Below are positions 1 through 10,900 of a DNA stretch of 64,000 bases, piece after piece. Both the position numbers and the translations under genes were made by a program. The DNA is from Bacteroidota bacterium (GTDB lineage: Bacteria > Bacteroidota > Bacteroidia > NS11-12g > UBA9320): contig WGNA01000007.1 of the NCBI GenBank assembly GCA_016124755.1, forward strand, positions 62,001 to 126,000. Direction: 5' to 3'. The notes under the pieces were generated by a model. The model did not search any database. It was not told where the DNA came from and was given only the letters and a program-made list of their open reading frames with translations. Every line of letters starts with the position of its first letter. Position 1 is the stretch's first letter.

Positions 1-9
1 TTTTATTGA

Positions 10-99
10 GAAGGTTACCGATATGTTCGATTTTTAAAAGAACCCAATGAAACGTATTACCTTGAACAAATCTCAACCCGATTCTCTTTAAAATTTTAA
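10..99 (+). other. possible tail of an upstream gene, unresolved
   Basis: One frame is open from 10 to a TAA at 97-99 and ends in residues RFSLKF, which looks protein-like, with a terminal aromatic as in outer-membrane proteins. A TGA at 7-9 interrupts the frame at the window edge, so it is either chance or a frameshifted end. Nothing else is visible before the promoter of the next gene. Confidence 0.15.
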
Positions 100-145
100 A
101 CCGAAATCGCTTACCAGATTACTTCGACAAAAAGCAACGACAACT

Positions 146-153
146 TATATTTG
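146..153 (+). promoter_or_regulatory. -7 box (TATATTTG) of the giant surface protein
   Basis: Exact match to the Bacteroidota -7 consensus TAnnTTTG. It lies just before a TTG at 158, so transcription would start at or after that codon. This argues for the ATG at 200 as the translation start. No clear -33 TTG is visible. Confidence 0.55.
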
Positions 154-199
154 TCAGTTGCTGAAAACTATTCACAAGATTGAGCCTTCTCTGCTGCCA

Positions 200-3100
200 A
201 TGATTCGTTCAGTTTATACGCCGTTCAAATTTTTTCTGGTCTCAGCTGTTTTCTTTTTACCCTTCATTTCAATCGCCCAGAATAAAGTAAGTATTACCAC
301 TACCAACCCTTCGGCAATTCATCTTTGTGCAGAGAGTGAGTGGCTCGAAATCGACATCCGCAACATCACAACTTCCACGGTTTCATCCATCAAAGCTGAG
401 GTTGTTTTGCCAACCGGGATGCAATATGTATCCGGAACCATTTCCGGAACCGGTGTAAGCGAATCAAATATTTCAAATCTTCAAAAACCTGTTTTCAGTT
501 TACCCGATTTATCGCTGGCAAAATCATCCACTTTCCGATTAAAAATAATGGCAACCTGTTCCATGATTTCATGGTTGTCGTCGGGAGGACTACCTCAGAT
601 AAAAACGACTGCAACCTACTCCGGAGGTTCAACATCTGCCACTGGAACTCCTTTAACCATCTACCAACCTTCGGTAAAGATTACCGCCATCACGAATCAA
701 TTCGCAACCATTGACAGGGGAAAAGCAACCATCCGAAAAATCACGATTACCAATGGAGGTAAAGGAAATGTTGCGTCGCTGGTATTCCGGCAGATACACG
801 AAAAGGATTTGTCGCTTACCGGGGTTTCCGGAGGTTCCATCAGCAAGTCGGGTGATACTGCATGGTCTTCTTTTAACAAAGCTTTGTTTACTACAGTCGG
901 AAACAAAGACAGCTTCTTATCACAGGGAGAATCGGTTGAAATAATTGATACCGTTTATGCCATCGGGTGCTCTAAACTCAAAACCTATTTCAATGTCACC
1001 TGGGGTTGTAATGGTTCGGTTTGCTCACAGGATAATGCGTCTGCCAATATTTCGATAACGACCAAAGCCCCCAAACTTACGTACACCGCAAAATCTGCAA
1101 CTACTAATTGTCAGTCTGATGTGAACCATCATCTTCAGGAACTCACATTGGTAAATTCAGGAACAGACACTGCCCGAAAACTCGTCGTGAATATTTTTCA
1201 GGGTGTAAGTACAGGTTACTACCAGTACGAAATGTCGAGAATCGATGAATCCAATATTACCTATCAGATTGGTTCGTCTTCATTCTCCAAAATTTATTCA
1301 GGAAATACGCTCGGCACCTATACCGGTGGGGCGTATGCATGTCTGGGCAACAGCGCAGTCGGGAGCGTAGAATTATCGTTTGCAGATTTACCGCCTGGAG
1401 AATCCATTCACATAAAGTTTTATACCATTGGCTGTTGTCCCTCCGATTGCGGGGCATCCTTTTATGCTCACCGATGGAAATACAATGCGAGCTACAAAAA
1501 TCAATGCGGAACCACAATTACGGATGCTGAAAACTTCGGTTCACTCGGTATTTATCAGGGATTCGGAATGCTGTCGTACACACCTACTGACATCATCGAT
1601 AACCAGACGCTGGAATTAAATTATTCCATAACCGCCGCCAGCTTACTCACCCCCACATCCTCCGGAACATTTACCGCAATATTGAAACTTCCCGCCGGGT
1701 TAAGCCACTCCAAAAACAAGTCGGACTTCCTGATTGAAAATGAAAAAAACCAATCCTGGCAACCGACATCCATTTATCAAAAGAGTGATACCGTATTTGC
1801 CATTTTTAAAGGAACTCCAACCATTTCATTGGTAAGAAGTGAATTAAAAATAAAAGTTACGGGAGATTGTTCATCGACTTCGGCGAATAAGGAACAAAGC
1901 TATAGTCTCGACATTTTATATAACCCCGATCCTTCCTGTAGTTCGGCATGTGCGTATCATCTGTATTGTTTTAGTTCTAAAATCAGAATTCACTGTAACA
2001 AAACCTGCAATTCGGGACTTCGGTTCAGTGAATTCGACGCGAGACGAATCACATACGGAGAACCCGACAATAACAACGACGGTGAAGCCGATGCATCCGG
2101 AACTTTGGATATGTCGAGAATAAAACTGGAAAGGGTGATGGTTGGCGATACACTGCTCACCACCTTGCGCGGAAAAATTAATGCGGTAGGTTCCACAACA
2201 ACTTGGCGATATCTTAAAGCGGCGACCACGATGGATTACGGATATTACATGAAGGTCGCTGAAGTCCGGTTAAAAATTTATCGTGTTGGAAATTTGCTTT
2301 ATAACTGTAATGGCATTTCACACACCTATTCCACTTCGGGTTACAGCAAAACCTTCACTTTCGACATCGGTGTTTCGGCGTTGATCAGCGCTAAATGCCC
2401 TCTTTACAGCGGATTTCTTTTCACCACTAAAGACAGTGTTGAGCTGGAAGTGAAATACGTTTACGAAACCAATCCGGGTGGTGTGAACCGGGAGGTTTTG
2501 ATGAAAAACGAAATGTATCTGAGCACGGTCTCAAACCCAACGGCTGCCCAACGCTATCAATGCGACACCTTCGGCGGAAAATTTGTTCAGATCGGCTACT
2601 ACTTCACCAATTACGGTCGGGGAGTTTATTCCACTAATTCTTGTAACGAGTTTGAAGTTTCTCAGAACTACTACCTCGGTATCGGGGCGTGTTGTTCTAA
2701 TTATGCCGGTAACAATATTTTTCCGTATGAATACCGGAACTGGGCAATTGCCAAACGAAGTGTTCTCATTTTACCCGAAGGTTTCGATGTGGTGAATGCA
2801 CGTTTTTACCAATACCGGACAACCGGATCCGGATCTGCCTCATACACCTACAACGACAGCATTAAAAAGATATATGTTTCTCGAGACACGGTGGTTTATG
2901 ATCTCGAAAGTTACCACACTCCGAGTGGCGGAAATCTGATTCCGAGTGATGACGGATTTTACGGTGTGGTTTATTACAAGCTAAGAGCTAACTGTGCCGC
3001 AAGTCAGGGAGTGTCAACTGTAATGTATGATTTTGTGATGGACGGGCAAAATCAGTTGAGCAATGTGCTGGACACGGTTCAATCCCTCACCAACAGTGAC

Positions 3101-6100
3101 GATATTCAATACGAAAAACCAACGATGGTGTTGGGAGTCGAGCAGAACGACATCAAGGCAAAATCAGATACGGCAGAATGGAATATCCGGATTTCCAATT
3201 CATCCGGAGTTTCAAATGCCAAAAACGTTTGGATATCCTATGCTAAAAATAACAACACCCGAATAACCGAAATTAAATACCGTTACGGAGGCACAACCAT
3301 TAGTCCGACCAACGATATCTTCCGGTTGGGTGATTTGTATTACGGTGAAACAATTGATCTGGTGGTGCGGGCGGTTTTTTCTAAATGCGGGGCAGATAGT
3401 TTTCCGCTTTATGTGGGTTACGACTGCGTGGGTTATCCCGATTCATTTGCACAATTCCCATGTTCCCCGGTAGTAGAAGTTCTGAAATATACACCGGTAA
3501 ACACCCGACTTTCAGCCTCCGTAAAAGATTCTTTGAACAACATTGATCTTTGTGCCCAAGTTCCGTTTACGATTACGGTAACCAATGAAGGAGAAGCCCG
3601 TGTTTTCGATGTTTATGCCGATGTAATTATCCGGGAAGGAATGACCTTTTCAGATACGGCCTGGGGATTTGAACCCGGCACCAACGATTCGTTTCCGCTT
3701 GCCGATCCGTTGTTCATCGGAAACAATACCTATCGTTTTTATATCTCATCTGCTTCCACTTCATTAAAACAGAAAGGACTGGCCGGCTTCTCCACCAAAG
3801 AACCCAATGTGGTAAAAATGAAGTTTTACATGTTCACAGATTGTGACTTTGTGAGCTCTTCCTATTTTTTAGTGAGACCGGGAGGAAATCTTCGGTGCGG
3901 AATGCCGGTAATTACTTCTTACGGAGTTGGTCAGCCGATCAATATCAAAGGGGTTGAAAAACCATATTTCTCCAGTTTTAATATGAACATCGCGCCGTTA
4001 GACATTTGTAATTACGACGGCAAAATCAGAATTAAGTTCATTAATCTCGGACCCGACACCACCGGCAACAAGGATAAAATTCAACTGCTGTTGCCCGACG
4101 GGATATTCGTTGATACATCCTATCTCATTTCCATTCACAATTCACCTGCTTCAAAACCGGTAATTACCAACAACGGTCAATACAAGGCTGAATGGGATAT
4201 TCCCATGAACACCATTCCCGGAGATTCAAGTGAATTTGAAATTAATACTTATGTGGTTCCGGCACTTTTGCCATGCGGATATACACAAATCATCGGGCAG
4301 GCCGTGGTAAAACAACCGGCCTTGTGTGTCGCAACTAATACGATGTGTAACATTGATGTGGCGACCAGTTCACAATTGATAATCGATTCGATTCAAAAAT
4401 CAATCTATCAGTTAAGTCTCGTAAACGCGATCAGTGTACCGAATGGTAACCGGGAAAAAGTGACGCTGACATACAACCTTTCCAATTCGGGTTCACAGAA
4501 AATAGACGGAAATGCCCTTGTAGTAAAGTATCTCGACGACGTAAACGGAAATCTACATCAGGATGCAGGTGAGGCAATCGTGCATACCGATACCATCTGG
4601 CAAAAAGTGGATGTTTCAAACCCCGCGACCGTTAGTGCAACCTTTAACCTGAGAACTATTCAAAGTTGCAGACTGGTTTTATTAATTGATTCAACCAATT
4701 GTGTATGCGATGCGACGTCATTGCAGGTTCCGGGAATCCGAATCATTAATGCGGGAAGAGACACAGCTGCATGCGCTTATACGGATATTACCATTGGTAC
4801 GGCTTCCATTCCCGGATGCACGTATTCCTGGTCGCCCGCGAATCAGGTTTTATTTCCTGATTCTTCTTCATCCGTTTTCAATTACACTAATTTATCGGCA
4901 ACAGACAGTGCATTCAGATTAATTCTTACCACCGATAAAGGAAGTTGTAAAACTACAGATACTGCTTTTATCACCTTATTCCCCGCGATGCAAATGGATC
5001 TTGCCCCGGGTTACGATTTGTGCAGAAGTGATTCGGTAATTATCGGAGATCTGGTAAAAGGAGGAAAAGGTTTCAAGAGCTATCAATGGTCTCCGGACTA
5101 CGCGATCAACAATCCGAACAGCGTAAAAGTGTGGGCAAAACCCGATACAACAACCACTTATACAATTCGTGTTGCAGATGCCCGGGGATGCAAAATGGTT
5201 GACTCCACAACCGTGAGAGTTTTGGATATTCCGATCGCATCTTTCAGCATTCGTGATACCTGCGCCGGTGAACTCTTCCCGTTTGTTCAACATACAAAAA
5301 CCGGCCTCGTGGGATTAGATTCTGTTTCGTGGGAGTTTGGCAATTTGGGAACAAGTCAGGATTATGAACCTGTAATTTATATTGACTCGGCTCAACGAGT
5401 AGATGTGCGTTTGTTTGTTCGCGATTCTGCAGGTTGCTTCGACGACACGGTTTCCACAGTTACTTCCTATCCGATACCGGAAGCTTCCTTTACACCGGCA
5501 AACGGCTGCCAGTTCGATTCCGTTAAACTCATTAACACTTCTTCAATTGCTTCCGGAACTTTTACTTCACAATGGACAATTGAAGGATCTGTTCTAAAAA
5601 CAAAAGATGCTTCGTTTCGATCAGCAGATACGGGAATTGTGATTTCGGAATTAAAAGTAACCAGCAATTTTGGTTGTTCCGGTGTGTACAGTGATACGAG
5701 CTATATATATGCTAAACCGGTTCTAAAACTAAGTGTTAATGAAGTTTGCCTCGGAGACAGCACTAAATTTCAGTTGCAAAATATTTTCGGATCAGACATG
5801 CTTTCTTCCGTTCTGTGGAAACTCGGTGATGGTAATTCCGACACGCTCATTGAGTTCACACATGTTTTTGCAGATACGGGAAGTTTCTCCAACACGGCAA
5901 TTATCATAACCAACAAGGCATGTTCAGATACCGCGATGGTGCAAAATCGTGTTCACGAAATTCCGGTAGCATCCCTTTCGGCAATTGATGTATGCCTGTC
6001 TGAACCCAGCATGTATAAGAACAAATCGGTGTCGTATGTCGATTCCATTACATCGGTTTACTGGAATTCGGGCTCCGGGTATTTTAAAGGTTCCGATTCT

Positions 6101-7441
6101 CTGAGCATAATCTGGCCGGATACCGGGAACCATGTTACGAATCTGATTGCCGAAACTTCCTTTGGTTGCAGAGATACCGCACAAATTATTTCGCGGACGT
6201 TTTATAAGGAAATTCCGAATTATACCATCACAGGAAATTGCCAGTATTCTGAAATTGAATTTACCTATTCTCCGCAGTTTACGGATTCAATTAAAAGAAT
6301 TGAATGGAAAGTTAAACCCAATGATACATTAACCGGAAATGATGTTGTAACCGATTATGATTCGTATGGCAAGCAGAACATTACATTAATTATTACGACT
6401 AATCACAATTGTTTATCCGACACATCTTTTGAAATAACCATCGATCCGAAACCTTTTGCAGACTTCACAACCGATCTTCCCTGCCTCGATAACGAAAGCG
6501 AAATTTCAGATATCACCGATAATGGGTTGTCTCCGATAATATGGAGGAATTGGGATTTGGGTGACGGAACATACGAATCAACGGCAGATGTTCATCATGT
6601 GTACGACAGCATTAAAACCTATTCGCTCACACTTATGGTTGAGAATGATAAAGCTTGCCGCGACACGGTTTCCAAAGCTTTAACCATTGAAACCATCGTT
6701 CGGCCTGATTTTTCGATTGACAGTGTTTGTATATCCGACAGTGTGACCGTTAAATATCTCACCTCCGGTTTGCCAATGCCCGGTTATTACACGTTCGACA
6801 TGGGTGATGGATCAACGGTAAGCAATCAGCCGCAATTCAAACATTCATATTCAACTGACGGGACTTTTCAGGTGAAACTAACGGTTTCGACTTCCGCTGA
6901 TTGTTCTTACGACACCACAAAAACCACCGTACTGTATCCGCTACCGGTTCCGGGGTTTGATCTTGATCCACCTTCTTCCGATATTCTCAACAGCGACATC
7001 ACGATTATAAACCGAAGTACCGGTGCAAGTGAATATTACTATCTTTTATCAGATGGTTCTGAGTTTACGGATCCGGGTTTTACCTATCATTTTTCGGATA
7101 GCGGAACTTATGTTATTCATCAGTTGGTAACCAACCCGTTTGGTTGTAAAGACAGCACCGATAAATCACTCCACATTAATTATCTGGTTAATATTCTGAT
7201 TCCGAATTCATTTACTCCGAATGGAGACGGTCTCAATGAATTATTTCAGCCGGGCGGACTTGGAGTTGTTCAGTACGATTTGTCTATTTATAACCGCTGG
7301 GGAGAAATGATCTACCATTCGGATACACAACCCTGGGATGGCAAAGATGCTATGATGGGAGTTTACATGTATGCGTTGAAGGTTGTTGATTACAACGGCA
7401 AAACACATTTCATGTACGGTGAGGTTCACCTGATTCGATAA
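200..7441 (+). CDS. giant T9SS type B sorting-domain surface protein with PKD-like repeats (2,413 aa)
   Basis: Very large secreted protein. A signal peptide (residues 1-27, ending SIAQ) is followed by about 1,500 residues of Cys- and Ser/Thr-rich beta-sandwich sequence with repeated forms such as LVNSGTDTARKL and VTNEGEARVFDV that resemble DUF11/CARDB-like modules. From about residue 1700 come several PKD-like domains with the typical WxFGDG signature (for example WDLGDG near residue 2117 and FDMGDG near 2200). The last 80 residues (IPNSFTPNGDGLNE, YNRWGE, PWDGK) are the gliding-motility-associated C-terminal domain (CHU_C, T9SS type B sorting signal). The predicted role is a cell-surface adhesin or filament exported by T9SS; its ligand is unknown. 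The frame is also open from a TTG at 158, but the -7 box at 146-153 makes ATG 200 the better start. It is transcribed alone. Confidence 0.85.
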   Translation: MIRSVYTPFKFFLVSAVFFLPFISIAQNKVSITTTNPSAIHLCAESEWLEIDIRNITTSTVSSIKAEVVLPTGMQYVSGTISGTGVSESNISNLQKPVFSLPDLSLAKSSTFRLKIMATCSMISWLSSGGLPQIKTTATYSGGSTSATGTPLTIYQPSVKITAITNQFATIDRGKATIRKITITNGGKGNVASLVFRQIHEKDLSLTGVSGGSISKSGDTAWSSFNKALFTTVGNKDSFLSQGESVEIIDTVYAIGCSKLKTYFNVTWGCNGSVCSQDNASANISITTKAPKLTYTAKSATTNCQSDVNHHLQELTLVNSGTDTARKLVVNIFQGVSTGYYQYEMSRIDESNITYQIGSSSFSKIYSGNTLGTYTGGAYACLGNSAVGSVELSFADLPPGESIHIKFYTIGCCPSDCGASFYAHRWKYNASYKNQCGTTITDAENFGSLGIYQGFGMLSYTPTDIIDNQTLELNYSITAASLLTPTSSGTFTAILKLPAGLSHSKNKSDFLIENEKNQSWQPTSIYQKSDTVFAIFKGTPTISLVRSELKIKVTGDCSSTSANKEQSYSLDILYNPDPSCSSACAYHLYCFSSKIRIHCNKTCNSGLRFSEFDARRITYGEPDNNNDGEADASGTLDMSRIKLERVMVGDTLLTTLRGKINAVGSTTTWRYLKAATTMDYGYYMKVAEVRLKIYRVGNLLYNCNGISHTYSTSGYSKTFTFDIGVSALISAKCPLYSGFLFTTKDSVELEVKYVYETNPGGVNREVLMKNEMYLSTVSNPTAAQRYQCDTFGGKFVQIGYYFTNYGRGVYSTNSCNEFEVSQNYYLGIGACCSNYAGNNIFPYEYRNWAIAKRSVLILPEGFDVVNARFYQYRTTGSGSASYTYNDSIKKIYVSRDTVVYDLESYHTPSGGNLIPSDDGFYGVVYYKLRANCAASQGVSTVMYDFVMDGQNQLSNVLDTVQSLTNSDDIQYEKPTMVLGVEQNDIKAKSDTAEWNIRISNSSGVSNAKNVWISYAKNNNTRITEIKYRYGGTTISPTNDIFRLGDLYYGETIDLVVRAVFSKCGADSFPLYVGYDCVGYPDSFAQFPCSPVVEVLKYTPVNTRLSASVKDSLNNIDLCAQVPFTITVTNEGEARVFDVYADVIIREGMTFSDTAWGFEPGTNDSFPLADPLFIGNNTYRFYISSASTSLKQKGLAGFSTKEPNVVKMKFYMFTDCDFVSSSYFLVRPGGNLRCGMPVITSYGVGQPINIKGVEKPYFSSFNMNIAPLDICNYDGKIRIKFINLGPDTTGNKDKIQLLLPDGIFVDTSYLISIHNSPASKPVITNNGQYKAEWDIPMNTIPGDSSEFEINTYVVPALLPCGYTQIIGQAVVKQPALCVATNTMCNIDVATSSQLIIDSIQKSIYQLSLVNAISVPNGNREKVTLTYNLSNSGSQKIDGNALVVKYLDDVNGNLHQDAGEAIVHTDTIWQKVDVSNPATVSATFNLRTIQSCRLVLLIDSTNCVCDATSLQVPGIRIINAGRDTAACAYTDITIGTASIPGCTYSWSPANQVLFPDSSSSVFNYTNLSATDSAFRLILTTDKGSCKTTDTAFITLFPAMQMDLAPGYDLCRSDSVIIGDLVKGGKGFKSYQWSPDYAINNPNSVKVWAKPDTTTTYTIRVADARGCKMVDSTTVRVLDIPIASFSIRDTCAGELFPFVQHTKTGLVGLDSVSWEFGNLGTSQDYEPVIYIDSAQRVDVRLFVRDSAGCFDDTVSTVTSYPIPEASFTPANGCQFDSVKLINTSSIASGTFTSQWTIEGSVLKTKDASFRSADTGIVISELKVTSNFGCSGVYSDTSYIYAKPVLKLSVNEVCLGDSTKFQLQNIFGSDMLSSVLWKLGDGNSDTLIEFTHVFADTGSFSNTAIIITNKACSDTAMVQNRVHEIPVASLSAIDVCLSEPSMYKNKSVSYVDSITSVYWNSGSGYFKGSDSLSIIWPDTGNHVTNLIAETSFGCRDTAQIISRTFYKEIPNYTITGNCQYSEIEFTYSPQFTDSIKRIEWKVKPNDTLTGNDVVTDYDSYGKQNITLIITTNHNCLSDTSFEITIDPKPFADFTTDLPCLDNESEISDITDNGLSPIIWRNWDLGDGTYESTADVHHVYDSIKTYSLTLMVENDKACRDTVSKALTIETIVRPDFSIDSVCISDSVTVKYLTSGLPMPGYYTFDMGDGSTVSNQPQFKHSYSTDGTFQVKLTVSTSADCSYDTTKTTVLYPLPVPGFDLDPPSSDILNSDITIINRSTGASEYYYLLSDGSEFTDPGFTYHFSDSGTYVIHQLVTNPFGCKDSTDKSLHINYLVNILIPNSFTPNGDGLNELFQPGGLGVVQYDLSIYNRWGEMIYHSDTQPWDGKDAMMGVYMYALKVVDYNGKTHFMYGEVHLIR

Positions 7442-7512
7442 TTCAATTACTCGGACCACTGTTTTCGACAAATGGGCCGAAATACATTTAAATATTATTT
7501 TCAAACGGGTTC

Positions 7513-7974
7513 GTGCTCATGATTCCGGTTCTTATCTGGAATTTGATTTATACCGGTGCACTCCCAAAAGCATTTCAACCTGCAACATTTCAGAATGATA
7601 TCCCGGGTTACATCTCAATACCGGAAAATGTTTTGAGACTTCTGGTTTTTATGCTCGCGTTATTAATGCGCATTCGATTTGCCAAACCTTTACAGCGAAG
7701 TGCTGCTCTACTTTATTTTTTGGGTATTCTGCTGTATTTCGCTTCCTGGAAACTTTTAATGGATTCGCCTCAGGGATTATGGGCCAGGAGTCTGATAGGA
7801 TTTATGGCTCCCTCTTTCACACCGGTTATTTGGTTATTCGGTATTGGTTTGATGACGGACTCCTCCTATTTCAACCTGCCATTAAAAAAGTGGCATTTTC
7901 TCGTGACAGTCATACTGTTTCTATTTTTTCACAACTATCACGTCTGGATGATTTACAGCCGGATTATGAATTAA
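7513..7974 (+). CDS. hypothetical multi-pass membrane protein (153 aa)
   Basis: I do not recognise the family. The protein is strongly hydrophobic, with about four to five predicted membrane segments (around residues 2-18, 40-58, 64-82, 95-112 and 125-148). The C-terminal half contains the aromatic motif FHNYHVWMIY. The start is GTG at 7513 or ATG at 7519, since an in-frame stop lies at 7489-7491. It begins 71 bases after the giant protein and its end converges on the next gene with an 18-base gap. No promoter box is obvious, so it may be read through from upstream. It could be an integral-membrane partner of the surface protein, but only proximity supports that. Confidence 0.6.
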   Translation: MLMIPVLIWNLIYTGALPKAFQPATFQNDIPGYISIPENVLRLLVFMLALLMRIRFAKPLQRSAALLYFLGILLYFASWKLLMDSPQGLWARSLIGFMAPSFTPVIWLFGIGLMTDSSYFNLPLKKWHFLVTVILFLFFHNYHVWMIYSRIMN

Positions 7975-7992
7975 AAACTAAAGAATCAGAAG

Positions 7993-10900
7993 CTATCTCA
8001 GGATGTGAAGAGTTCCGGTATATTCATACTGACCACCGGTTTTACTGGTTGCTTCAATTCGATAAGCATATACGCCCACATCACATTTAACCCCATGGAA
8101 TTTCCCATCCCACGATTGATTGATATCGTTTGATTCGAATACGACTTCGCCCCAACGATTAATAATAAGGATGTGGAACGACTGAACATTATTCCCCTGA
8201 ACGTGGTAAACCTCCGTCATTTCAGGTCCCTTACCATTCGGTGTAAAGGCGTTCGGGATATAAAGACTGATGTCGTCGACAACCGAAACGGTTTTTGTTA
8301 CAGACGATGAACAACCGAATTGATTGGTTGCACTGAGTGTTACTTTATAATCGTCGATGTAGCCTATAAAATAATGAGTTGGTTCCCACTCGGTTGATGT
8401 ATCTTTTGAATTACCGGTTCCAAAATCCCAAAGCCATGTAATCTGTTGGCCGGTTGGCGATAAGTTTATAAAATGGAATTTCGGTAACCGAATAGAAACC
8501 GGTTCATCCGGATCTGTTGTAAAATCTAAAACAGGCGCCGGAAGCACTTCAATCAATGAAGGAAAACTGTCTTTGAATTTGCATCCATCGACGGTTTGAG
8601 TTTGAAGTTTTAAAGTATAAACACCTGCTTTTTTGTAAAGGTGATCCGGTTTTACATCGTGTGTATGGTTCAGTGCGCCACTTGCAGGATCGCCATAATC
8701 CCAATCTATCCAGGTTCCCGAAAGGTCATTACTTCCTTTTACCACATCGAAATTGGGTGAAAATTTATAGGGTTCACATCCTGAGTAATTCGGAAGTTTG
8801 GGTTTTAAAGAAACTGATTGTTTAATCGGGATCAACACATCCTTATGCAACGAAGGACAAGCACCCTTTCCATACATATCAAAACTGAGATTGATATATC
8901 CGTTGGCATAATTACGCCCGGTTAATGGAATTACAGGATTGGATACGTTGAGATCTTTGAACTCTCCCTGATAAGTTCCGCTCGAGATATAAAGTGTACC
9001 TTCTTTAACGGTAAGATTCGGTATTACCAACGGAGTACTATCACATAAAACCCGTGGAAGCAGATTGTGACTGTATTTCGGAGAAGGGAAAATCTCAATT
9101 ACATTTTTGTAATTGTAGGTACATCCATCAGAATGCACCTGATAGTTAACCAATGTTTTACCCAATAAATCTCCGACAATCAGATTTTTCCCCGATACAT
9201 TTTTTCCGGAAAATACACCGGGATCCGGGTTGGCTATTAGCTTAATTGTATCGATTGCGCTGCAAACTTCTGCCGGGATATTAAATTGAATATCGGGTTT
9301 GCATTTCACGTTTAATGTAAAGCTACCACTGGCAAAACAACCGTATTGATCGTAGGTATAGATGAGATCAATGCTGCCGCAGAAATCCGGATTGATATGA
9401 TTGTCGCTAATGTCGTCGTAGTTCGTCCAACTACTCCAAATACCACCGGGAGGATCAATACCCAGAAGGTCTGATAAATTGTCTGGTAACCCTTGACAAA
9501 GTGTAATCACACCATTGCTTTCGATTTCCAGTGAGTTAATTCTTTTGATATAAGTAGTATCCGTTTCCGAACAACCATATTCATTCGTCATCGTACAGCG
9601 AATGCTGTGTTTACCTTCGGTGAGTGATGCAATGTCGAACCAATATTTTCCATTGTCGAAAGTATAGGTTGCAGGAGAACCATCGAGCATCCAATCGATT
9701 TGGTAATTGTTAAGATCAATCGGCTGACTAATCAGATTCGTAAGGTTAAACAAACCCGATTCATTGCAAATTGATACCGGCGACATCTTCATTTGGGGAA
9801 TTGAATTCACCACAATACAAAGGGTGTCTTTGGATACACATCCTTTCACCGGATCTGTAACCTGATATGATTTACAAACCAATGCTGGGGCGCTGCGATC
9901 GATACTGTCTGTGATAACAATACTTCCCGGGCCAAAATCCTTTTGAACTTCTGCCCATATTCCTCCTGAAGGGAATACGTAATTGTTGAGATCAATGCTG
10001 GAAGTTGTGCAATAGCCGCCTGTATCAGGAGTAAATTTAATTTCCGGACCGGTATTAATTTTTAAGGGAACCGTGTATTCATTTCTGCATTGCAGTTTTC
10101 CATTTTTACCGGTTGCAATCACCTTTAATCCGTCGTCGAATTGCGATTTAGAAGAAAGCAACGGGTCATAACTAATTCCATTTTTCAGATGAGCGCCGCC
10201 ATTAAACCAGTCGATTGACAACAGTGTTGAAGGACTTCCAACTTTAAGGTGTGCAACATCTCCGAGACAAAAGGAAGAGTCTGAGATTAACTTTAATTTT
10301 AGTCCGTTGAGATCAGCCTGTGTTAGTTCGATTGTGTCTGTTTTGGTAGTAGAACAACCGTATTGGGAATGAACCGTATAGGCGGAAACATATTGACCGG
10401 GGATTCCGGTTTCCAAAAGTGAATCGATGTATTTACCGGTGGTGAGTAAATCACTTCCGTTTAAACTCCAATGATGTACGAGATTTTTAATTGTATCTGA
10501 TGATTTAATCTCAACCGAACTTTCGATTCCGCCACACCAAAGTACTTTCGACTTGGTGGTGAATTCGGGAGCAGAATGAACATAAACATTCAATTGAACG
10601 GTTGATCTTCCCAACAGGGGGCAATGGTTGTCGAAAGTAACGACCTGAATTTTATATGCAGCATCACGCACGTCGCTGCCTGCGGGCTCCCAGATAAACT
10701 TCAACTTGTTATACGGAGCCTGAGCGCTTGATTTAATATTTCCATTTAAACCGGAAATGTCGGAGTCCCAATCAAACGAAACTGTATGCTGATCGCCTTT
10801 CTGACCATCGGGAAATTGATAAGGGGCATCGGTTGCAGAAAGTTCTATGTCCCATCTTTCACCGGCACAAATGTGAAAATCTGTTTGGGATAATGACAGT

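Noticed and set aside
158-199. TTG start of the first giant protein
   Set aside because: It lies directly after an exact -7 box and gives extra residues before a complete signal peptide that starts at ATG 200.
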